Below, piece after piece: positions 51,523 to 59,051 of a DNA stretch of 59,051 nucleotides (position 1 is its first letter; each line of letters opens with the position of its first letter). The stretch is from positions 1 through 59,051 of the forward strand of contig WREP01000013.1 in assembly GCA_009779265.1 (NCBI GenBank), in the 5' to 3' direction. Origin of the DNA: Betaproteobacteria bacterium. GTDB taxonomy: Bacteria > Pseudomonadota > Gammaproteobacteria > Burkholderiales > Rhodocyclaceae. Under the pieces are notes generated by a model. That model saw nothing but the letters and a program-made list of their open reading frames with translations. It had not been told where the DNA came from and searched no databases. Both the position numbers and the translations under genes were made by a program.

Positions 51523-52542
51523 TCACAGTCCAAACTCTGATCCACGGGATAGCTTGCGCACGCTGGCCGGAAACATGCGTTCTGCGTTCTCATCGAGCGC
51601 CAGGTGCGAGAATTTCTCACGAACCAAGGCGATGGTCGCTGCCGCCTGCTGCTGGTCGCGCTTCATTTTCCCGGGCTCCCGGTCGGGCTGTTCGCTTAAC
51701 CATTGCTTATACACCGCAAAGGCCCGAGGGTCCGGGCAGATCATAGGCGCTGGCAACCCGTCTTGACCGACCACGACTGACTGGAATTTTTCACTTGCCA
51801 GAAGCCACTTCATATTGGGGAGCCAGGAGGGTTTTAGATCGGCTGGCGCGATTCGCTCTGGCTCCCCCGCCTTCCATGGTGGGTTGGGCGCTTGCTTAAG
51901 CAAATCGACGTAGAAACCCGCCTTGTTAACTGCTCGGAAATCCCCTTTTCGCACCGGCTCGAAAGAGCGATCTACTTTCTGCAAAATAGCGAGCACCCCA
52001 GCTTCGGCCACTGCATCATCCAGAAGGGCCAGCTTCAAGGCGGCTCGGGCATCCCACAGGAGGTCCACGTCTGTAGTGGCCATCAGGCCAGCATCGAACT
52101 GGACGCCGGCCACCGACTCATAGCCATACATGGCATTGGTTCCGATGACTATGAGGTTCTTGCCAAGGAGACCATAGTCGTCGAGCTTTCGCAGCGCCGC
52201 CGTTACGATTAATGGCACACGGTTCAGGAATACGCCTTTCGCCATGCCGGCGAATTCCTGCACCGATTGGGCAAGATTCGCTTCTCGTTCCTTGGCACGG
52301 GTTTTACCTGCAACGAATTCGGCGTAAAGGGCTTCCGTGTCGGGCGAACGTGGCCCCAGGCTCTTGGTGCCGCCGCGTCGGTTGATGATTTTGATAAGGT
52401 AATCATGTCCCCCAACTTTTTTCCAGGCCAGGCCGCCTGCATAGCGGGCGGCGTTGCGGCGGGCTTCCCTGTAGGCTTCGAAAGTCTGCCGCAGATCCAC
52501 TGAGACGCGCAGTTGGTTGCCCGATAACTCGCTGAAGTACAT
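51523..52542 (-). CDS. Nucleotidyltransferase-fold protein (GSU2403-like, NTP_transf_8)
   Basis: The 339-residue protein contains VIGTNAMYGYESVAGVQFD and LMATTDVDLLWDARAAL, the Gly-Thr/Asn and D-x-D pattern of the nucleotidyltransferase superfamily. I recall it as the GSU2403 family. The N-terminal 100 residues are helical. Members may nucleotidylate RNA or protein, and some are in mobile or toxin-antitoxin contexts. AAAGGAAA precedes ATG at 52542. It is convergent with the two AT-rich genes and divergent from a HEPN gene. Confidence 0.7.
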   Translation of the reverse strand: MYFSELSGNQLRVSVDLRQTFEAYREARRNAARYAGGLAWKKVGGHDYLIKIINRRGGTKSLGPRSPDTEALYAEFVAGKTRAKEREANLAQSVQEFAGMAKGVFLNRVPLIVTAALRKLDDYGLLGKNLIVIGTNAMYGYESVAGVQFDAGLMATTDVDLLWDARAALKLALLDDAVAEAGVLAILQKVDRSFEPVRKGDFRAVNKAGFYVDLLKQAPNPPWKAGEPERIAPADLKPSWLPNMKWLLASEKFQSVVVGQDGLPAPMICPDPRAFAVYKQWLSEQPDREPGKMKRDQQQAAATIALVREKFSHLALDENAERMFPASVRKLSRGSEFGL

Positions 52543-52637
52543 GAAATTTCCTTTCAATCGCCAATAAATTAAAGAATGAAAGGAAATCGACTGCTTGTCA
52601 ATGGGTTACAAATCTGGCTTGGCAAACCAAAATTTTG

Positions 52638-52810
52638 GAGCAGTTTCGAGTCAATTAGATACATCCACCGCCCCCTCTCCCGCCCCTTCGGGGCACCCTC
52701 CCCCGCGAGGGGGGAGGGAAAGATGCTCCCCTCGTGGGAGAGGGGCTGGGGGAGAGGGGGTACAGCGGTGGTCGGTAGGGAAAACGTAAGCACTTGAACC
52801 AAAACTGCTC
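52638..52810. repeat. Palindromic repeat related to family R (copy 5)
   Basis: GAGCAGTTT and AAACTGCTC bound the element; CCACCGC and GCGGTGG form a second, inner pair. The middle has CCCCCTCTCCC and GGGAGAGGGG hairpins as in family R. It lies in the 52543-53007 gap between the nucleotidyltransferase and HEPN genes, which has no credible gene. Confidence 0.6.
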
Positions 52811-53007
52811 TAGCCAAGCCTCCTCCTCTGTCCCGCTGCCGGATGGTTTGCTCGACGACTTTGCCAATATGGCGCTCATCACTGCAATCAAACACTCGGC
52901 GCGTTGACAACGAACCGGCGATCCAGCTTCATTGAAACATTCGTCGGGCGGCCATCGCGTGTAAAAATGGGATGTGCCGCGCCGCATTTCATAGCCGGAG
53001 TTGCCTC

Positions 53008-53700
53008 ATGACCAGCCAGCCGTCTTCCTCCCCGCACAGCCTCGCGGCATTGACCGAGCGCCATCAAGCCATGATCGCCCAACAGCGCGATGCCTTCACC
53101 CTGCGCACGCACCGCGCCTTGAGTTGGCTGCAACGCGCCGAAGCGGCGGGGGAGGATGACGATGTGGCTTTTATCTGCCTGTGGGTCGCCTTTAACGCGG
53201 CCTATGCGCAGGATGTGGGCGGGGGAATGGGCGGCGCTTCGGAGCGGCAGGCGTTTCGCAATTTCATGGGCGACGTGTGCCGCCTCGACGAGGGCAGGGC
53301 GCTGGCGGCACTGGTGTGGCAGGTATTCCCCGGCCCGATCCGGGTTTTGCTGGATAACCCGTATGTGTTCCAACCCTTCTGGGATGCGCTTAACAATCCG
53401 CGCGGCGATGGCAGCATTCCCGATTACTGGCGCGAATCTTTCGACGAGGCGCGTCAGCGTGTGCATCGGGCGCTGGCACGGCAGGATACGGAGCAGGTGC
53501 TGTACGAGGTGTTCAGGCGTTTGTACACGCTGCGCAACCAGTTGATGCACGGCGGCGCGACGTGGAACAGTTCGGTCAACCGCGCTCAGGTGCGCGACGG
53601 GCGGGCCTTGTTGGCACAGGTGTTGCCGGCGATGCTGGGGGTGATGATGGATCACCCGCAACAGTTCGAGGGCAAGCCGTTTTATCCAGTGGTGAAGTGA
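53008..53700 (+). CDS. HEPN-domain protein (predicted RNase, Rx4H motif)
   Basis: The 230-residue helical protein contains RALSWLQRAEAA, FICLWVAFNAAYAQ and the HEPN catalytic motif RNQLMHGG (Arg176 to His181, Rx4H). HEPN proteins are metal-free RNases common in toxin-antitoxin and phage-defence systems. GGAG stands seven bases before ATG at 53008. A nucleotidyltransferase-fold gene lies about 465 bases upstream on the other strand, which recalls HEPN-MNT pairs but is not their usual operon. Confidence 0.7.
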   Translation: MTSQPSSSPHSLAALTERHQAMIAQQRDAFTLRTHRALSWLQRAEAAGEDDDVAFICLWVAFNAAYAQDVGGGMGGASERQAFRNFMGDVCRLDEGRALAALVWQVFPGPIRVLLDNPYVFQPFWDALNNPRGDGSIPDYWRESFDEARQRVHRALARQDTEQVLYEVFRRLYTLRNQLMHGGATWNSSVNRAQVRDGRALLAQVLPAMLGVMMDHPQQFEGKPFYPVVK

Positions 53701-53738
53701 TGCCGCATTTCCATGCGCGGTCGACCATTCCAGAAATT

Positions 53739-54263
53739 TCAGCGGAGCCGGAAAATGACCGGCAGCAAAGTCTCGCGCGGGGCGTCGGCGGGTAGCGCGC
53801 GCAGGGCGCGGACGGCTTTCAGGGCGGCGTCGTCGAGCAGGCGGTGGCCGCTGCTTTCTTCGACCCGCGCCGCCTCGACGCTGCCGTCGGGGGTCAGCAG
53901 CAGACGGACGAGGACTTCGCCTTGTAGACCGCGGGCGATGGCTTCGGCCGGATAGAAATCGCCGTGCCGCTGTTGTTCCTGAAACTGGCGGCGGATTTCG
54001 TGTTGCCAGTTAAGGGCGGCGGGTTTTTTCGGGGGCGGCTTTGCGGGGCGTGGCTCGGCTGGCGGCGGGGTGGCGGGCGGCGGTTCGGGCAGTTGCAGCG
54101 GCACCGTTTCCGGCAGTGGCGGTGGCGTTTGCAGCCGCGCCTGTAAGGGCGGCGGCGGTTCCGGTGGCACGGCGATGACCGGCAGCAAGCTGGGCGCGAA
54201 AGATAGCAAGTGCATGAAGAGGGAGAGCAGCAGCGCCGGCAGCAGGTAATCGTTGCGGATCAT
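53739..54263 (-). CDS. TonB family protein
   Basis: The 174-residue protein has one N-terminal membrane segment (about 7-32), a Pro-rich periplasmic spacer (PPEPPPPLQARLQTPPPLPE, ending AKPPPKKPAA), and a TonB C-terminal domain with GLQGEVLVRLLLTPDGSVEA, then ESSGHRLLDDAALKAVRALR. It would transmit energy to outer-membrane receptors, but no exbB/exbD is adjacent. It diverges from the ankyrin gene with 32 bases between them. Confidence 0.85.
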   Translation of the reverse strand: MIRNDYLLPALLLSLFMHLLSFAPSLLPVIAVPPEPPPPLQARLQTPPPLPETVPLQLPEPPPATPPPAEPRPAKPPPKKPAALNWQHEIRRQFQEQQRHGDFYPAEAIARGLQGEVLVRLLLTPDGSVEAARVEESSGHRLLDDAALKAVRALRALPADAPRETLLPVIFRLR

Positions 54264-54295
54264 GAGAAAATGCGTGCTGGTCCGAGAGATGGAAA

Positions 54296-55315
54296 ATGAT
54301 GCAAGGAAGGAAAGAAGGGGCGGCGACCGGTTGGCTGGCCGCAATGATAATCGCGCTGGCGCTGCTTGCGCCGCCGGTTGTCGCCGCCGATGTGCAAATG
54401 CCGAGTCCGGTGGTCTTCGCCAACGCCATGGAACTGGGCGATCTGGGCCGCGCCGCGGCATGGCTCGATGCCGGCCTGGCGCCGGGTTTTCTTGGCAGCC
54501 GGATCGGTTCCGGGCTGATGATCGGCGCTTGGGAAGGCAACATCGAATTGATGCGCCTGTTTCTCTCGCGCGGCGCCGACATCGACCAAGCCAACGCCAA
54601 CGGCGAGACGGCGCTGACGCTGGCCGCCTGGCGCGGCAACCTGGAAGTGGCACGCTGGCTGGTCGAGCGCGGCGCTCACATCAACGTCCCGGCCCGCCAG
54701 TGGTCGCCGCTGCATTACGCGGTGCTGGCCGGCCATGCGCCGATGGTAGATTACCTGATCGCTGAAGGCGCCGACATCAACGCGCTTTCCACCAACGGTT
54801 CGAGCGTGCTGATGATGGCTGTCTACGAGGGGCGTCAGGCGCTGGCGCAAAAACTGATTGATCTGGGCGCCAACCGCGCGCCGAAAAACGACTGGGGCGA
54901 CGGCGCGCTAGAATGGGCGATGCGCAACAACAACCTGACGATCGCCCGAATACTGACCAAACCCGAGGAATTCAAGGCGGCGCTCAACGAACCGCGCGCG
55001 AAATGGGGCAAGCCGACCGGCTCATTGGCGATGTCGGATACCCTGCGGGAATTGCTGAATATGCGCGAGACGCTGCTGCAACGCCAGATGTCGACGGACG
55101 CCATCGACCGGCGCATCGCCGTCGAGCGCGCCCGCATCGTCCGCGCCCGGCTCGATCAGCAGGCGCCGGAGACGCCGGCAACGGCGCTGGAAATCACCGC
55201 CAGCCGCCAGCCGGGGAAGGCGCAGTCGATACGCCTGTTTTCGGGGAAGCCGGTGGTCATGCCGGCGGGTATGCCCAGGAACAAAACTACCAGCAAGAAG
55301 CCGGATCAACGTTGA
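54296..55315 (+). CDS. Exported ankyrin-repeat protein
   Basis: The 339-residue protein has a signal peptide (residues about 12-31, AAMIIALALLAPPVVAA) and four to five ankyrin repeats (about 40-225), such as NGETALTLAAWRGNLEVARW and WSPLHYAVLAGHAPMVDYLI. The C-terminal 110 residues are basic and not recognised. It is probably a periplasmic protein-binding scaffold. The gene is divergent from a TonB-family gene, and the two may share a promoter region. Confidence 0.8.
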   Translation: MMQGRKEGAATGWLAAMIIALALLAPPVVAADVQMPSPVVFANAMELGDLGRAAAWLDAGLAPGFLGSRIGSGLMIGAWEGNIELMRLFLSRGADIDQANANGETALTLAAWRGNLEVARWLVERGAHINVPARQWSPLHYAVLAGHAPMVDYLIAEGADINALSTNGSSVLMMAVYEGRQALAQKLIDLGANRAPKNDWGDGALEWAMRNNNLTIARILTKPEEFKAALNEPRAKWGKPTGSLAMSDTLRELLNMRETLLQRQMSTDAIDRRIAVERARIVRARLDQQAPETPATALEITASRQPGKAQSIRLFSGKPVVMPAGMPRNKTTSKKPDQR

Positions 55316-55328
55316 TGACTGGCCGGAC

Positions 55329-55548
55329 GCAGGGCAATCGCATGAATGCTGGCGCCATAAAAACCACCCCTCCCCGACCCTTCGGGCTACGCCCGCAAGG
55401 GAGGGGGCCAAGCCTGCAGCGCGCGCCGGTTTTCTCCCTCCCTTGCTTCCACCTCACCCCCTGCCCCTCTCCGCTCGCGGAGAGGGGTTGGGGGAGGGTT
55501 GGGGAGGGGTTGTCGGCCACGTCAATGGCATTCATGCGATTGCCTTGG
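55329..55548. repeat. Dispersed palindromic repeat, family R, copy 4 (terminal inverted repeats)
   Basis: The left end is identical to the 21-base left end of copy 3. The right end GCATTCATGCGATTGCC (55528-55544) is its complement. The interior holds hairpins (CCCTCCCTTGCGGG-like and CTCTCCGC-TC-GCGGAGAG). The first 110 bases match the right part of copy 3 in inverted orientation, so the element can insert or be copied in both directions. Confidence 0.8.
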
Positions 55549-55616
55549 GCCGGACGCCGATTGCAAACGGTAGCGGCCTGGGGCAAACTTTCATGTGGCA
55601 TTGATTGGAGGCGGCC

Positions 55617-55952
55617 ATGCTTTACGTCGTTAGAGACAGCAACGGAAAGGTTTGCGAATTACACCCGGCGCCGCTGGGTAATGCTACGGAAGCCTTGGCG
55701 GCTGACGATCCGGAAATCTTGCAATTCATTCATGAGCGCTGGCGGCAGAACGAACTGGATGAACTCGACCGCGATTTTGTGCGGGTCATCGAGGACACCA
55801 TCGAACTTTTGATTTCCAAGGGCCTCATCCTGTTTACCGACCTGTCGCCGCAGGTGCAGGAAAAAATCCTGCGGCGCAAGGAAGTGCGCGGAAAAACCCA
55901 TTACTCCGACGGTTTCGACGTCAATCCGGACGAGGACATCATCCAGATCTGA
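55617..55952 (+). CDS. Small conserved hypothetical protein
   Basis: The 111-residue acidic protein starts MLYVVRDSNGKVCELHPAPL and contains DFVRVIEDTIELLISKGLIL and TDLSPQVQEKILRRKEVRGK. This resembles short beta/gammaproteobacterial proteins often labelled, without clear reason, as tryptophan-synthase-beta-like. Function is unknown. GGAGG precedes ATG at 55617. A terminator follows. Confidence 0.65.
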   Translation: MLYVVRDSNGKVCELHPAPLGNATEALAADDPEILQFIHERWRQNELDELDRDFVRVIEDTIELLISKGLILFTDLSPQVQEKILRRKEVRGKTHYSDGFDVNPDEDIIQI

Positions 55953-55985
55953 AGCGACGGCGCGCCGCTTCAGGCGGGTACAAAA

Positions 55986-56012
55986 AAACGCCGGGTTGCC
56001 CCGGCGTTTCTG
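55986..56012. terminator. Bidirectional intrinsic terminator
   Basis: AAACGCCGGG and CCCGGCGTTT form a ten-base stem with a four-base loop, preceded by an A-run. It separates the convergent small conserved gene and the malate synthase gene. Confidence 0.85.
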
Positions 56013-56034
56013 TCTCTCTCCAGCCTGTTATTTT

Positions 56035-57633
56035 TTAGTCCATCGCCTCGTACAGCGGCAGGGTCAGGAATTCCGGGTAGTCCGGGGTCAGCGACATGCG
56101 GTCGAAGATGGCGGCGGCCTGGTCGTAGGAGGCGGTGTCTTCGCCCAGGGCGGTGACGGTGGTTTTTACCTTGAGCAGTTCCTCGGCGATCATCGGACGC
56201 ACCATGTCGGCGCTGACCTTGCGGCCGTCGTCGAGGATGCCCTTGGGTGAAACCACCCACTGCCATACTTGCGAGCGGGAAATTTCGGCGGTGGCGGCGT
56301 CTTCCATCAGGTTGTGGATGGGCACGCAGCCGTTGCCGGCCAGCCAGGAGCCGAGGTAGTGGATGCCAACGTTGATGTTGTTGCGTAGCCCGGCCTCGGT
56401 GATCGGCGTGGTCGGGCGGAAGTCGAGCCATTGCGCCGGGCCGAAGCTGCCTTCGACTTGTTTGCCGAACTGGTTGGGCTTGTCGCCGAGCACCTTGACG
56501 AATTCTTCCATGGCGATCGGCACTAGGCCGGGGTGGGCGACCCAGCCGCCGTCGAAGCCGTCGTTGGCGTCGCGCGTCTTGTCGTGGCGGATGCCGGCCA
56601 GCGCCTTTTCGTTGGCGAGCGGATCGTTCTTGATCGGGATCAGCGCCGACATGCCGCCCATCGCCGGGGCGCCGCGCTTGTGGCAAGCCTGCACCAAGGC
56701 CAGGGCGTAGGCGCGCATGAAGGGCACTTCCATGGTGATGGCGCTGCGTTGGGCGAGGCAGAAATCCTTGTTTTTCTTGAATTTCTTGATGCAGGAGAAG
56801 ATGTAGTCCCAGCGCCCGGCGTTCAGTCCGGCGGAGTGATCGCGCAGTTCGTAGAGAATTTCTTCCATCTCGAAGGTGGCGAGGATGGTTTCGATCAGCA
56901 CCGTGGCCTTGATGGTGCCGCGCGGCAGGCCGACATGCTCCTGGGCCATGATAAAAATGTCGTTCCACAGCCGGGCTTCGAGGTGGCTTTCCATTTTCGG
57001 CAGATAGAAGAAGGGGCCGGCGCCGCGGGCGACCTGTTCCTTGGCGTTGTGGAAGAAAACCAGGCCGAAGTCGAAAATGCCGCCGGAAACGCGCTGGCCG
57101 TCGATGCGCACGTGCTTCTCATCGAGGTGCCAGCCGCGCGGCCGGATTTGCAGCGTGGCGATCTGCTCGTTGAGTTCGTATTCCTTGCCGACCTCGTTTT
57201 TGAACGACAGTTGGCGGCGAATGGCCAGGTAGAGATTCAACTGGCCCTGGATCTGGTTTTCCCAGCTCGGGCTGTTGGAATCCTCGAAATCGGTCATGTA
57301 GGAATCGGCGCCGGAATTGAAGGCGTTGATAATCATCTTGGCCTCGACCGGGCCGGTGATCTCGACGCGGCGGCGGTGCAGGGCCGGCGGTATCGGCGCG
57401 ATCTTCCAGTCGCCGTTGCGGATGGGCGCGGTTTCGGGCAGGAAATCCGGCATCTCGCCAGCGTCGATGCGCGCCTGGCGGGCGACGCGGGCTTTCAGCA
57501 ATTTCTGGCGGCGGGCCTCGAAGGCGCGGTGCAGCTTGGCGACGAAGGCTAGAGCCTCGGTATTGAGGATGGATTCCCATTCGGGCTTGATCGGGGCGGT
57601 GATTTGCACGCCGCTGGGCAGGGTGAGGCTCAT
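56035..57633 (-). CDS. aceB: Malate synthase A
   Basis: The 532-residue enzyme has HRRRVEITGPVEAKMIINAF, SYMTDFEDSNSPSWENQIQG, the signature GLPRGTIKATVLIETILATF, and HYLGSWLAGNGCVPIHNLME near the end. This is the non-G isoform of about 530 residues. It condenses glyoxylate with acetyl-CoA to malate in the glyoxylate shunt. CAGGAGAT precedes the ATG. A LysR regulator is divergent from it. No isocitrate lyase gene is in the window. Confidence 0.93.
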   Translation of the reverse strand: MSLTLPSGVQITAPIKPEWESILNTEALAFVAKLHRAFEARRQKLLKARVARQARIDAGEMPDFLPETAPIRNGDWKIAPIPPALHRRRVEITGPVEAKMIINAFNSGADSYMTDFEDSNSPSWENQIQGQLNLYLAIRRQLSFKNEVGKEYELNEQIATLQIRPRGWHLDEKHVRIDGQRVSGGIFDFGLVFFHNAKEQVARGAGPFFYLPKMESHLEARLWNDIFIMAQEHVGLPRGTIKATVLIETILATFEMEEILYELRDHSAGLNAGRWDYIFSCIKKFKKNKDFCLAQRSAITMEVPFMRAYALALVQACHKRGAPAMGGMSALIPIKNDPLANEKALAGIRHDKTRDANDGFDGGWVAHPGLVPIAMEEFVKVLGDKPNQFGKQVEGSFGPAQWLDFRPTTPITEAGLRNNINVGIHYLGSWLAGNGCVPIHNLMEDAATAEISRSQVWQWVVSPKGILDDGRKVSADMVRPMIAEELLKVKTTVTALGEDTASYDQAAAIFDRMSLTPDYPEFLTLPLYEAMD

Positions 57634-57749
57634 GAAATCTCCTGGGTCGTTGCGGTTGAAAAAGAGGATTTCAAAGTTTATTGTCAACCGTAAAATAAGA
57701 TAAGCGCGCAATTTGGCGGAATTTCTTTTACTAAAAGTATGTAATCGCG
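57634..57749. promoter_or_regulatory. Divergent control region between malate synthase and LysR regulator
   Basis: The 116-base gap is AT-rich and contains TTGACA on the minus strand (57687-57682), a possible -35 for malate synthase, and the imperfect inverted repeats GGTTGA...TCAACC and TTTTACTAAAA. LysR proteins commonly bind such T-N11-A sites between divergent genes. No site can be assigned with certainty. Confidence 0.4.
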
Positions 57750-58652
57750 ATGGATACCTTTAAGCAGATTGCCAGCTTCGTGAACGTCGCCACACGCGGC
57801 AGCCTTTCCGCCGCGGCGCGTAGCGAAGGCGTTACGCCGGCCATCATCGGGCGGCGGCTCGACGCCCTGGAGACGCGCATCGGCGTCAAGCTGCTGCTGC
57901 GCACGACCCGCCGCCTGAGCCTGACCTTCGAGGGCCAGGCTTTTTTCGAGGATTGCCAGAAGATCATCAACGATCTGGCCAATGCCGAGGCCGCCGTGTC
58001 GCTCGGCGGCGTGCGGGCCGGCGGCCAGTTGCGGCTGTCGGCGCCGTCCGGCTTCGGTCGGCGGCATGTGGCGCCGCTGGTTGGCGACTTCATGCAGGCC
58101 AATCCCGAGGTGACGGTGCACCTCGATCTCTCCGACCGCCTGGTCGATCTGCTCAACGAGAACATCGACTGCGCCATCCGCATCGGCGAATTGACCGATT
58201 CCAGCCTCGTCAGCGTCCGCCTCGGTGAAATGCGGCGCATGGTGGTGGCCAGTCCCGCTTATCTGGCGGCCCACGGTGTGCCGCGCACGCCGGATGATCT
58301 GGCGGGACACGACTGCCTGTCGCTCGGCCAGCAGCGCGGCTGGGTGTTCCGCGATCCCGCAAGCGGCGCGGTTGACACGTGCAAGGTCGGCGGCCGTTTC
58401 GAGTGCAACGATGGCGCAGTTCTGCACGAATGGGCGCTGGCCGGGCGCGGCCTGGCCTGGCGTTCGCTGTGGGAAGTCGGGCAGGATGTGCAGGAAGGCC
58501 GGCTGATTTCGGTGCTCGACGCCTGGCAGGCGCCGCCAATGGGCATCTACGCGGTTTTTCCGCAGCGCCGCCACCTGCCGCTGCGCGTGCGGCTGTTCAT
58601 TGATCTGCTCAAGGAAACCTATGGCCGGGCCGGGTACTGGGAGTTGCTCTGA
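57750..58652 (+). CDS. LysR-family transcriptional regulator
   Basis: The 300-residue protein has an N-terminal winged helix (SFVNVATRGSLSAAARSEGV, RRLDALETRIGVKLLLRTTR) and a periplasmic-binding-protein-like effector domain (about 90-295). It has the usual LysR length. Divergence from malate synthase suggests that it regulates this gene in response to a metabolite. Confidence 0.9.
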   Translation: MDTFKQIASFVNVATRGSLSAAARSEGVTPAIIGRRLDALETRIGVKLLLRTTRRLSLTFEGQAFFEDCQKIINDLANAEAAVSLGGVRAGGQLRLSAPSGFGRRHVAPLVGDFMQANPEVTVHLDLSDRLVDLLNENIDCAIRIGELTDSSLVSVRLGEMRRMVVASPAYLAAHGVPRTPDDLAGHDCLSLGQQRGWVFRDPASGAVDTCKVGGRFECNDGAVLHEWALAGRGLAWRSLWEVGQDVQEGRLISVLDAWQAPPMGIYAVFPQRRHLPLRVRLFIDLLKETYGRAGYWELL

Positions 58653-58682
58653 GGCGGTCGCGAGCCGGCGGATCGTAGGGTT

Positions 58683-59051
58683 TTACGCGCCGTCGGCGCG
58701 GTAGTCGAAATCCTCGGTCGCGACCGGGTGGCCATACAGATAGCCTTGAAATATGTGACAGCCGCGCGCCAGTAGTACATCGCGCTGGATGGCGTTTTCG
58801 ACGCCCTCGGCGATCACGGTCAGCTTGAAGGTGCGGCCCAGCGCGATGACCGCGTCGGCAATGGCGGCGTCGTTGGGATTGCTGTCGATGTCACGCACGA
58901 AGCTGCGGTCGATTTTGACCTGATCGAGCGGCAACTGTTTCAGGTAACTAAGCGAGGAATAGCCGGTGCCGAAGTCGTCGAGCGACAGACTGACGCCCAG
59001 TTCCTCCTTGAGAACGCGCATGCGGTTGACTGCCTCGCCGATGTTGTCGAG
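58683..59051 (-). CDS. EAL-domain cyclic-di-GMP phosphodiesterase, C-terminal part
   Basis: The frame runs off the right edge of the window; 122 C-terminal residues are seen. They contain DDFGTGYSSLSYLKQLPLD, VKIDRSFVRDI, VIAEGVEN and GYLYGHPVATEDF, all conserved in catalytically active EAL domains (Asp-Asp, Lys, Glu). It would hydrolyse cyclic di-GMP. Sensor or GGDEF parts, if any, lie outside the window. Confidence 0.92.
   Translation of the reverse strand, partial: LDNIGEAVNRMRVLKEELGVSLSLDDFGTGYSSLSYLKQLPLDQVKIDRSFVRDIDSNPNDAAIADAVIALGRTFKLTVIAEGVENAIQRDVLLARGCHIFQGYLYGHPVATEDFDYRADGA

Noticed and set aside
52569-52910. Minus-strand frame across the repeat between the nucleotidyltransferase and HEPN genes
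   Set aside because: Most of it is translation of the palindromic repeat, without conserved motifs.

Overview
The window looks like a chromosome segment of a high-GC betaproteobacterium, most likely Rhodocyclales (Accumulibacter/Dechloromonas/Propionivibrio-like). This is inferred from exosortase-A-type EPS genes, DUF3460/DUF3567-like small proteins, a group-2 (Pha-type) Mrp antiporter, and RpoH-type control of htpG. No species can be named from sequence alone.

Layout. 1-110: end of an rRNA operon (5S tail plus terminator). 134-13837: part of an exosortase-A-associated polysaccharide locus: acyl-CoA ligase, acyl carrier protein, two alpha/beta-hydrolases, DegT-like aminotransferase, tandem-fused FemAB/GNAT protein, a 19-codon glycosyltransferase stub, O-antigen-ligase-like protein, GT2, asparagine-synthase-like protein and flippase. 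No exosortase is present. 13851-17765: two tandemly duplicated chemoreceptors separated by an IS3 remnant. 18100-22895: small conserved proteins, an acyl-CoA synthetase/GNAT fusion, a frameshifted osmC gene and a methyltransferase. 22899-26204: an accessory zone with a TacT/TacA-like toxin-antitoxin pair between two copies of the methyltransferase 3' end, then an AT-rich cluster (XRE regulator with paired palindromes, lipoprotein, zinc-ribbon protein, small TTG-start ORF).

26213-32996: mnmH/selU, a HigBA pair whose toxin carries an in-frame TGA, tesA and a ybbA-like ATPase with overlapping divergent start codons, hemerythrin, htpG behind a sigma-32 promoter, DUF3820, and an intact HigBA pair. 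33052-39979: solitary GspE/PilB-like ATPase, WG-repeat protein, DUF4124 protein, M48 peptidase and an Ala-rich protein of unknown function. 40113-46993: seven tightly overlapping genes mrpAB-C-D-E-F-G-usp on the minus strand. 47178-48266: trmA.

49000-53700 is the most accessory-looking stretch: a WYL regulator interrupted by an amber codon, two AT-rich genes for unrecognised all-helical proteins, a GSU2403-like nucleotidyltransferase and an Rx4H HEPN protein. It is my best candidate for an undescribed (possibly defence or toxin-antitoxin) system, but function is inferred only from context. 53739-59051: TonB-family protein, ankyrin protein, small conserved protein, malate synthase with a divergent LysR regulator, and the C-terminus of an EAL phosphodiesterase. 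Three dispersed palindromic repeat families recur through the window.
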